From: Trueperaceae bacterium
Lineage (GTDB): Bacteria; Deinococcota; Deinococci; Deinococcales; Trueperaceae
NCBI GenBank assembly: GCA_007130355.1
Contig: SLSQ01000179.1
Coordinates: forward strand, 1-5,742
Reading direction: 5' to 3'
DNA length: 5,742 nt
In this document: positions 1-5,263 of the stretch, piece after piece
Layout of the letters: the number at the start of each line of letters is the position of its first letter
Numbering within the stretch: position 1 is the stretch's first letter
Translations under genes and position numbers: made by a program
The notes under the pieces: model-generated
The model's database searches: none
What the model was told of the DNA's origin: nothing
What the model saw: only the letters and a program-made list of their open reading frames with translations

Positions 1-1128
1 CCGGACGCGCCACCGCCGCCGTCCGGCGCGACGCCCCGGCACCTCGCCTACGTGATCGGCACTTCCGGTTCGACCGGCGTTCCGAAGGCGGTCGCCGTGC
101 CGCGCTCCGCGCTCGCCCATCAGCTGGCCTGGCGGCAGCGGACCTTCCCGCTCGCGCCGGGCGACGCCGTCCTGCTGCGCACACCGCTCGGGTTCGACCC
201 TTCGCTCTGGGAACTGTTCGGCCCGCTCGCCGTCGGCGCCCGGCTGGTGGTCCCCCCGCCCGCCGTCGACCACGACGTCGCGGCGCTGGTGCGATGCCTC
301 GCGGAGCGAGGGATCGGCACGCTGCAACTCACGCCCTCCTACCTCGACCTTCTCCTGGAGCAGCCGGAACTGGACCGGTGCCCCGCCCTCGCGCGGGTGT
401 TCTGCGGCGGTGAGTCGCTGACGCCGGCGCAGGTCGGGCGCTTCTTCGCGCGCCTCCCCGGCGCCGAACTGCACCACCTGTACGGACCCGCCGAGGCCGC
501 CATCGACGCGACGCAGTGGCGCTGCCGACCGGAGGACGCGGAGCGCGCCTTCGTGCCGATCGGCCGCCCGATCGACGGCGTCCGTGTCGACCTGCTCGAC
601 GCGACCGGCGCACCGGTCCCGGTCGGCGTGCCGGGCGAACTGCACATCGGCGGACGCGGCGTGGCGCGCGGCTACCGAAACCGGCCGGAGCTCGACGCGG
701 AGCGGTTCGTGCCCGACCCGTTCGCCGACCGGCCGGAGGCGCGGCGCGTCCGGACCGGCGACCGAGCGCGCCGTTGGCCGGACGGCACGCTCGAGTTCCT
801 CGGTCGTATGGACCGACAGGTGCAGGTGCGCGGCATGCGCGTCGAACCGGCGGAGGTCGAGGCGGTGCTGCGCGCCCACCCGACGGTGCGTGACGCGGCG
901 GTCGTGGCGTCGCGCGACGCGACGGTCGGGCAGGCGCTCGTCGCCTACGTGACGACGGAGGACGCGACCGGCGCGGCGACGCGCGGGTCGCCGGAGGCGC
1001 CGACGTTCGCGAGCGAACTGCGCGCGCACGCGGCCGAACGCCTGCCGCCGTACATGGTGCCGGCCACGATCGTGCCGACCGAGGCGCTTCCACGGACGGG
1101 GCACGGCAAGATCGACCGGGGGGCGCTC
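1..1128 (+). other. Adenylation domain (A3 to A10) with readable substrate code
   Basis: Aligning by eye to the GrsA PheA pocket gives a ten-residue code of D66 P67 W70 Q109 F134 G136 L160 I168 D169 K370, that is DPWQFGLIDK. The anchors Asp66 (binds the substrate amino group) and Lys370 are intact, so an alpha-amino acid is expected. Seven of ten positions agree with the serine-type code I recall (DVWHFSLIDK). The differences at the second, fourth and sixth positions include the pocket-lining His-to-Gln and Ser-to-Gly, so serine is not a safe prediction. The fourth and fifth positions are separated by four extra residues relative to GrsA, which makes Phe134 and Gly136 the least certain picks. 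The N-terminal lobe before A3 is missing from the window. Confidence 0.75.
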
Positions 1129-2229
1129 GCGGCGCAGGTGCGCACGTCCGCCGCGTCGGAGCCGGTGCGCGTCGCGCCCCGCGACGACGTGGAGCTGCGC
1201 CTGCTCCGCATCTGGCGGACGCTCCTTCCCGACCGCGAGTTCGGCGTGACCGACGACTTCTTCGAGGTCGGGGGGCACTCGCTGCTGGCGATGCGGGTGC
1301 TGGCGCGCATCCGCGTCGCGTTCGGACGGGAGCTGCCGGCGGCCACCCTGTTCGAGGCCCGCACGATCGAGCGGCAGGCGCGCCTGGTGCGCGAGGACGC
1401 CCCGTCCCGCGGAGCGCTGATCGAGATCCGAGCGAGCGACGCAGGCTCCCCCGTGTTCTGCGTCCATCCCGTGAGCGGGAGCAGCGTCTGCTACGTGGAG
1501 CTGGCGACCGCGCTGGGGCCCATCGGCCCGGTGTACGGACTCGACGCGGTCGGCCTGCTCGGTTCGCAGCCGCACGAACGGATCGAGGAGATGGCGGAGC
1601 GCTACCTCGAGGAGGCGCGGCTGGTGGCGCCGGCCGGTCCGTACCGACTGGTCGGCTGGTCGATGGGCGGCGCGGTCGCGCTCGAGATGGCGCGCCGCCT
1701 GAGCGAGCGAGACGGGGCCGAGGTGCGCCTGGTCGTGCTCGACGGCTGGGTGCCGGTGGCGCCGGACGACGAGGGCCGGGACGAGCACGGCGCGACGACG
1801 GCCGCCTTCGGACGCGAACTCGGACTGTCGCCCCACGACCTCGAGTACGCGGTCGGCAGCGACGGCGAGGTCACGCCCGAAGAGCGCGTCGAGCGCCTGT
1901 TGCGACGCGCCCACGAGCTTCGCCGGGTCCCGCCCGATCTCGGGCCCGACGATCTGCACGTCCGGCTGCGGACGTTCGCCGCCAACCTGCGTGCGATGCG
2001 CGCCTACCAGCCGCGGCCGTACGCCGGTGCCGTCACGCTGCTCGAGGCCGAACGGTCGCACGCGGGCGTCGCCCGCCGCGGACCCCGCTGGGAGGAGCTG
2101 GCGCACGGCGGCCTGACGCGACGGCACGTGCCGGGCGATCACGACACGATGCTCCGGCGGCCGCACGTGGACGCGGTCGCGGCGGTCGTGCGCGCACGGT
2201 TCGAGGAGCCCGCGGAACCGGTCTCGTGA
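1..2229 (+). CDS. NRPS termination module, 3' part (adenylation, carrier, thioesterase), 5' truncated
   Basis: The reading frame is open from base 1 and gives 742 visible residues; the true start lies upstream. The adenylation domain begins just before core A3 (GTSGSTGVPKAV, about residues 20-31). It continues with A4 (FDPSLW, 65-70), A5 (LYGPAEAAID, 160-169), A6 (GELHIGGRGVARGY), A7 (RTGD, 251-254), A8 (GRMDRQVQVRGMR, 268-280) and A10 (GHGKIDR, with catalytic Lys370). A carrier domain follows, with EVGGHSL carrying the phosphopantetheine site Ser427. A type I thioesterase ends the protein, with HPVSG at 489-493, GWSMGG (nucleophile Ser554), likely Asp581 and His714. By family knowledge it activates an amino acid as its adenylate, tethers it to the carrier, and releases the peptide by hydrolysis or cyclisation. 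Any condensation domain lies outside the window. The A5 Thr is Ala and the A7 Tyr is Val; all catalytic residues are present, so it looks functional. Confidence 0.95.
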   Translation, partial: PDAPPPPSGATPRHLAYVIGTSGSTGVPKAVAVPRSALAHQLAWRQRTFPLAPGDAVLLRTPLGFDPSLWELFGPLAVGARLVVPPPAVDHDVAALVRCLAERGIGTLQLTPSYLDLLLEQPELDRCPALARVFCGGESLTPAQVGRFFARLPGAELHHLYGPAEAAIDATQWRCRPEDAERAFVPIGRPIDGVRVDLLDATGAPVPVGVPGELHIGGRGVARGYRNRPELDAERFVPDPFADRPEARRVRTGDRARRWPDGTLEFLGRMDRQVQVRGMRVEPAEVEAVLRAHPTVRDAAVVASRDATVGQALVAYVTTEDATGAATRGSPEAPTFASELRAHAAERLPPYMVPATIVPTEALPRTGHGKIDRGALAAQVRTSAASEPVRVAPRDDVELRLLRIWRTLLPDREFGVTDDFFEVGGHSLLAMRVLARIRVAFGRELPAATLFEARTIERQARLVREDAPSRGALIEIRASDAGSPVFCVHPVSGSSVCYVELATALGPIGPVYGLDAVGLLGSQPHERIEEMAERYLEEARLVAPAGPYRLVGWSMGGAVALEMARRLSERDGAEVRLVVLDGWVPVAPDDEGRDEHGATTAAFGRELGLSPHDLEYAVGSDGEVTPEERVERLLRRAHELRRVPPDLGPDDLHVRLRTFAANLRAMRAYQPRPYAGAVTLLEAERSHAGVARRGPRWEELAHGGLTRRHVPGDHDTMLRRPHVDAVAAVVRARFEEPAEPVS
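1180..1389 (+). other. Peptidyl carrier (thiolation) domain
   Basis: About 70 residues running from the helix-I sequence ELRLLRIWRTLL through DDFFEVGGHSLLAMRV to an ATLFEARTIE helix, the normal order for a carrier domain. Ser427 (codon 1279-1281) sits in the GGHSL motif and is the expected 4'-phosphopantetheine attachment site. The transferase encoded immediately downstream is the natural candidate to modify it. Confidence 0.9.
1414..2214 (+). other. Type I thioesterase domain, alpha/beta hydrolase
   Basis: The domain opens with a strand and oxyanion-loop region (VFCVHPVSG), followed by the nucleophile elbow GWSMGG with Ser554. Asp581 in VVLDGW and His714 in GDHDTM fall where the triad acid and base are expected. 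It is fused to the carrier domain with a short linker, as in chain-terminating NRPS modules, so this is the last module of the assembly line. The sequence does not show whether it hydrolyses or macrocyclises. Confidence 0.88.
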
Positions 2230-2996
2230 CGGTGCTCCCAGGTCCGCACGAGCTGCACCTGTGGCACGCCTCGCTTCGCAGCGCCGGCGCGCAGCTCGCA
2301 CGCTTGGAACGGACGCTCGCGCGCGACGAGCGCGAGCGGGCGCGCCGGTTCGCGTCCCCGCACGACCGGCGCCGCTTCGTGGTGGCGCGGGGGCTGCTGC
2401 GCGAGCTGTTGGGCCGCTACCTGGACCGCGATCCCGCCTCGGTCGCGTTCGCCTACGGCCCCGCCGGTAAGCCACGCCTCGGCGGCGCCGCGGGGGCGGG
2501 CGCCCTCCGCTTCAACCTCGCGCACTCCGGAGCGGTCGTGCTGTACGCCTTCGCGGTCGGCCGCCGCGTGGGGATCGACGTCGAGGAGGTCCGGCCCCTC
2601 GGCGATCTCGACGTGCTGAGCCGGTCGGTGTTCTCGTCCCGGGAACGCGCCCAGCTCGAGGCGCACCCGCCGTCTCGGCGCTCGCGCGCGTTCTTCGACG
2701 GTTGGGTCCGCAAGGAGGCCGTGCTCAAGGCGTCGGGGCACGGACTCGGCGCCGGCCCGAGCGCGATCGAGGTGTCGCTCGCACGTCGTGACGGGAGCCT
2801 CCTGCGCACCGTGTACGGGGAGGTCCGCACCCGCGCCGGGTGGACGCTGCGGAGCGTTCCGATGGGCCCGCGCTACGCGGCCGCCGTCGCGGTGGAGGGG
2901 CCGGAGCTTCGCATCGACCGGCGCCGGGTCGGCGTCACGACGGACGGCCTCATCGGGCGTCGCCGAGTCCCGAGGCGTTCGCCTCCGCATGCCTGA
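2226..2996 (+). CDS. Sfp-type 4'-phosphopantetheinyl transferase
   Basis: This 256-residue protein matches the Sfp/EntD-like class in size and motifs. These are GPAGKPRL (78-85), FNLAHSG (96-102), GIDVEEV with Mg-binding Asp118 and Glu120, and FDGWVRKEAVLKASG with Lys163-Glu164 and a lysine four residues on. The family transfers phosphopantetheine from coenzyme A to the serine of carrier domains in the cytosol. The GTG start at 2226 is chosen because it overlaps the NRPS stop in the four-base GTGA arrangement typical of translational coupling; a GAGGAG at 2203-2208 lies rather far upstream for a ribosome site. The last 20 or so residues form an Arg/Pro-rich tail beyond the usual fold. Its position strongly suggests that it activates the upstream synthetase, though it may serve other carrier proteins too. 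Confidence 0.93.
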   Translation: MTVLPGPHELHLWHASLRSAGAQLARLERTLARDERERARRFASPHDRRRFVVARGLLRELLGRYLDRDPASVAFAYGPAGKPRLGGAAGAGALRFNLAHSGAVVLYAFAVGRRVGIDVEEVRPLGDLDVLSRSVFSSRERAQLEAHPPSRRSRAFFDGWVRKEAVLKASGHGLGAGPSAIEVSLARRDGSLLRTVYGEVRTRAGWTLRSVPMGPRYAAAVAVEGPELRIDRRRVGVTTDGLIGRRRVPRRSPPHA

Positions 2997-3032
2997 GGAG
3001 TTCGAAGAGCCGTCCGTCGTACCGGAACGGGG

Positions 3033-3053
3033 GTCGAGCGAAGTCCGCTCGAC
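3033..3053. terminator. Hairpin in convergent gap, possible bidirectional terminator
   Basis: The arms GTCGAGCG (3033-3040) and CGCTCGAC (3046-3053) are perfect inverted repeats enclosing a five-base AAGTC loop. The hairpin lies in the 75-base gap between the stop codons of two convergent genes, where a shared terminator would be expected. There is no T run on either strand, so if it terminates it is not a classical intrinsic terminator; it could act as a mRNA 3'-end stabiliser. Nothing else is visible in 2997-3071. Confidence 0.5.
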
Positions 3054-3071
3054 GGTCGCGTCGAAGGCCGG

Positions 3072-4394
3072 TCAGGCGCGGCGGACGAGGACCGACGCGA
3101 CCACCACCCCCAGCACCGCCACGATCGGCGCCAGGCTGGTCCACGCCGCCGCCGGCAGCGCCCACGGGCCCGCCCACGCCGCCGGCCACAGCCCCGTCAT
3201 CGGGATCAGGCCCGCGAGCAGCGCGAGCACGCCGGCCTCGGTCCCGCGCGACGCGCCCGGCAGGCCCCAACGTTGCCGCGCCGCCGCCAACAGCCCCAGC
3301 GTGATCCCGCCCAGCAGGTACGCGTGCAGCAGCACGATGCGCAGACCCTGCGCTTCGGTCCAGGCGTGCACGTCCGGTACGGCGCGGGCGACGTCGAACG
3401 CGCCCTTCGCGGCCAAGAACGCGAGGGGGAGGATCCAGGTGCGTCCGGCGGGCGAACGGAGCGCGGCCGTGAGCAGCGCGCCGGCCGTCCAGGCCAGTCC
3501 GGCGCCGGCCGCGACGCCGCCCGCGAAACGGGCGGCCTCGGCCCACGGGACCCAGGCCGTACCGTGCGCGCCGGTGCCGTCGAGCGCGAGGCCGGCGAGC
3601 GAACGGACGAGCAGGCCGAGGGCGAGCAGGTCCAGACCCGTGCCGAACAGGGCGCGACCGCGACCGTCCGCGACCGGGCGCAGGCCGGCGACGGCGACGC
3701 CGAGCAGCGCCAGGGCGAACCAGCCCTCGCCGAACAGGTCCAGGTAGAACGCCACCAGCGCCGGCATCCAGCGCGCCGAGCCGGAGCCGGTCATGCCGAT
3801 CGCCGCCAGACCGAGCGCGCCGACGAACGACACCAACAGCACGAACACGGCCAGGTCGATCGCGTGCCGGGCGACGGCGGCCGACCCGTGGCCGCGGGGG
3901 TCGTCGCGCCTCTCGCCCGGCCGCCTCTCGCCCGGCCGCCCCTCGCGCAGCCGACCGCGCGTCCAGGTCCCCGCGAACGCGATCCACGCCAGGCCGCTCA
4001 GGCCCGAGAAGATCATCGAGAGCGGCAACGCCCGCCCGGCCACGGGCGTCATGGCGTACCCGCTGAGCAGGAACGGCAGGTACGACCCGGCGCCCAGCGC
4101 CACCGCCGCCCACGCCACCGTGCGCCCGGCGCCCGACCGGCCCACCGCCGCGAGCGTCAGGATCATCAGCGCCGGCGTCGCCCACGAGAAGAACAGCAGG
4201 TGCGCGTGCGCGTGCCGCACGTTCGTCCAGGTCAGCTCCCACGGCATGCCGTGCAGCAGCGAGAAGCGAAGCCCGGCGCCGGTCGCGGCGGCGACCAGGA
4301 AGCAGGCGAGCATCGCGGTCCAGAGGCCGCGGGGCGGGGCGCAGGCCGGGCGCGGGGCGCGGCCGGCGTCGGGACGCGGCGAGGGTCCGGTCAC
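3072..4394 (-). CDS. Polytopic membrane protein with RHAHAH motif, function unknown
   Basis: Starting at GTG 4394 the product has 440 residues and about 12 hydrophobic segments. Approximate positions are 25-42, 65-83, 92-111, 122-141, 180-201, 209-236, 251-271, 287-311, 318-334, 350-372, 387-410 and 412-437. RHAHAH (60-65) sits at the mouth of segment 2, and a second histidine-bearing helix reads GLRIVLLHAYLLGGIT (His357). This pattern reminds me of small bacterial families distantly related to heme-copper oxidase subunit I, but the canonical oxidase helix motifs are not apparent and I do not assign an activity. An Arg/Glu/Gly-rich loop (143-170) built partly from a DNA tandem repeat separates segments 4 and 5. 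The frame extends upstream to 4631, but that would overlap surE; GTG 4394 is preferred because a TACGGT element lies seven bases upstream. ATG 4313 would begin inside the first membrane segment. Confidence 0.8.
   Translation of the reverse strand: MTGPSPRPDAGRAPRPACAPPRGLWTAMLACFLVAAATGAGLRFSLLHGMPWELTWTNVRHAHAHLLFFSWATPALMILTLAAVGRSGAGRTVAWAAVALGAGSYLPFLLSGYAMTPVAGRALPLSMIFSGLSGLAWIAFAGTWTRGRLREGRPGERRPGERRDDPRGHGSAAVARHAIDLAVFVLLVSFVGALGLAAIGMTGSGSARWMPALVAFYLDLFGEGWFALALLGVAVAGLRPVADGRGRALFGTGLDLLALGLLVRSLAGLALDGTGAHGTAWVPWAEAARFAGGVAAGAGLAWTAGALLTAALRSPAGRTWILPLAFLAAKGAFDVARAVPDVHAWTEAQGLRIVLLHAYLLGGITLGLLAAARQRWGLPGASRGTEAGVLALLAGLIPMTGLWPAAWAGPWALPAAAWTSLAPIVAVLGVVVASVLVRRA
3907..3951. 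repeat. 15-bp tandem repeat, about three copies, within the membrane protein gene
   Basis: Two identical copies of CGCCTCTCGCCCGGC (3907-3921 and 3922-3936) are followed by a third unit (3937-3951) differing at three positions. The period is a multiple of three, so the frame is kept. On the coding strand it gives a short Arg-Glu-Gly-Pro repeat (GRPGERRPGERR) in the charged loop between membrane segments 4 and 5, a place that tolerates length variation. Confidence 0.85.
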
Positions 4395-4401
4395 GCCGCG
4401 G

Positions 4402-4407
4402 ACCGTA
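4402..4407 (-). promoter_or_regulatory. Candidate -10 element (TACGGT) for the membrane protein gene, leaderless start
   Basis: Read on the minus strand, TACGGT ends seven bases before the GTG at 4394. A TANNNT element at this distance places transcription initiation at or next to the start codon, giving a leaderless mRNA; this fits the absence of a ribosome-binding sequence. No convincing -35 hexamer is visible. Leaderless starts with this element are common in Deinococcota and Actinobacteria. Confidence 0.45.
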
Positions 4408-4441
4408 GCCCGGCAGGCCGCCGACCGCCAGGGACATCGGT

Positions 4442-4457
4442 CCGGGTCGCGAACCGG
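4442..4457. promoter_or_regulatory. Imperfect palindrome in divergent promoter region, possible operator
   Basis: CCGG-g-TCGCGA-a-CCGG is a 16-bp palindrome with a single mismatched pair (4446/4453). It lies between the two divergent candidate -10 elements, just upstream of where the surE -35 contact would be, so a bound dimer could affect surE or both genes. Palindromes of this composition arise by chance in GC-rich DNA, so this is only a candidate. Confidence 0.25.
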
Positions 4458-4477
4458 GCGGCGGCGCGGAGGGCGCG

Positions 4478-4488
4478 TACGGTAGCGT
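4478..4488 (+). promoter_or_regulatory. Candidate -10 elements (TACGGT/TAGCGT) for surE, leaderless start
   Basis: Two overlapping TANNNT hexamers occur here: TACGGT at 4478-4483 and TAGCGT at 4483-4488. The second ends six bases before the surE ATG, which would place the transcript start at the ATG itself. The only purine-rich stretch, GGAGGG at 4468-4473, is 21 bases from the ATG, too far for a normal ribosome site, which also favours leaderless initiation. No clear -35 hexamer is seen. Confidence 0.45.
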
Positions 4489-4494
4489 GACCCG

Positions 4495-5241
4495 ATGCGC
4501 ATCCTGGTCAGCAACGACGACGGCGTCCATAGCCCGGGCCTGCACGCCCTGGCCCGGACGGCCCAACGGTACGGCGACGTGCGCGTGGTCGCGCCGGACG
4601 TCGAACAGTCCGCCATGAGCCACGCGATCACGATCCGTCGGCCGCTGCACTACGTGGCCACGAAGGTCGACGGCCTCGAGGCGTACCGCGTCGATGGCAC
4701 GCCCGCCGACTGCGTCGCGCTCGGGACGCACCACTGGGACCGGGTCGACCTGGTCCTCACCGGCATCAACCTGGGCCTCAACATCGGCCACAACATCTGG
4801 CACTCCGGCACCGTCGCCGCCGCCAAGCAGGCGAGCTTCCTCGGCATTCCGGCGGTCGCGCTGAGCGCACCCTCGAGCGACGAGGCGCCGGTCGACTACG
4901 AGGCCCTGGCGCCGTGGGTCGCCCAGGCGATCGAAGCGTTCCTGGGCCTGCCGGACGTACCGCTCTTGAACGTGAACTTCCCCGAGGGCGAACCGAAGGG
5001 CGTGCGCTGGACGCGCATGTCGGTGCGACACTACGAGGGGCTGGTGATCCCGGGCGAGGATCCGATGGGCCGCCGGCACTACTGGTTCTCCGAACGCCCG
5101 CGCGAACGGGTCGAGGAGGGGACCGACCGCTGGGCGATCGAGAACGGCTTCGTGTCGCTCACGCCGCTTCGGCTGAACCTGACCGACGATTCCGTGTTGG
5201 GGGAGATCCGAGGAGGGGCGGTGGCGGGCGAGGACGGCTGA
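4495..5241 (+). CDS. surE: 5'/3'-nucleotidase SurE
   Basis: At 248 residues this is the normal SurE length. The signature MRILVSNDDG supplies the metal-binding pair Asp8-Asp9, followed by APDVEQSAMSHAIT (Ser39), YRVDGTPADCVALG, the GINLGLN motif with the conserved Asn92, and HSGTVAAAKQ. The family is a cytosolic divalent-metal-dependent phosphatase that removes phosphate from nucleoside 5'- and 3'-monophosphates and is linked to stress and stationary-phase survival. The C-terminal half, including VIPGEDPMGRRHYWF and EEGTDRW, resembles SurE of Thermus and Deinococcus as I remember it. The ATG at 4495 is chosen because the ND(D)G motif must start within the first residues and a -10-like element lies just upstream. 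It stands alone, divergent from the membrane protein and convergent with the permease, not beside pcm as in enterobacteria. Confidence 0.96.
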   Translation: MRILVSNDDGVHSPGLHALARTAQRYGDVRVVAPDVEQSAMSHAITIRRPLHYVATKVDGLEAYRVDGTPADCVALGTHHWDRVDLVLTGINLGLNIGHNIWHSGTVAAAKQASFLGIPAVALSAPSSDEAPVDYEALAPWVAQAIEAFLGLPDVPLLNVNFPEGEPKGVRWTRMSVRHYEGLVIPGEDPMGRRHYWFSERPRERVEEGTDRWAIENGFVSLTPLRLNLTDDSVLGEIRGGAVAGEDG

Positions 5242-5245
5242 TCCC

Positions 5246-5263
5246 GCCCGACCTCAGTCGGGC
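5246..5263. terminator. Hairpin spanning the permease stop codon, possible shared terminator
   Basis: GCCCGAC (5246-5252) and GTCGGGC (5257-5263) pair perfectly around a CTCA loop. The loop contains the minus-strand stop codon of the permease (5254-5256), and the left arm starts five bases after the surE stop. The gap between the two convergent genes is only 12 bases, so this stem-loop is the only visible candidate for ending both transcripts. It has no T run on either side, so termination is inferred from position. Confidence 0.5.

Noticed and set aside
52..54. GTG at 52 as a start codon for the NRPS gene
   Set aside because: It falls inside the adenylation A3 region (LAYVIGTSG); the frame is open to base 1 and the N-terminal part of the domain must lie upstream.
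2139..2990. A 283-codon minus-strand open frame opposite the phosphopantetheinyl transferase
   Set aside because: The plus strand carries all Sfp-family motifs; the antisense product has none and is rich in Arg, Ala and Pro.
3273..4490. A 405-codon plus-strand open frame opposite the membrane protein gene
   Set aside because: The translation is a low-complexity Arg/Gln/Glu/Gly mix without recognisable motifs, antisense to a convincing polytopic membrane protein.
4395..4631. N-terminal extension of the membrane protein to an upstream start at 4631
   Set aside because: It would run across the surE start and the divergent promoter region, and the added residues are Arg/Ser/Thr-rich without membrane character.
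2950..5079. A 709-codon minus-strand open frame overlapping the transferase end, membrane protein and surE
   Set aside because: It is Arg/Pro/Gly-rich with no domain, overlaps three well-supported genes in other frames, and is the expected shadow in GC-rich DNA.
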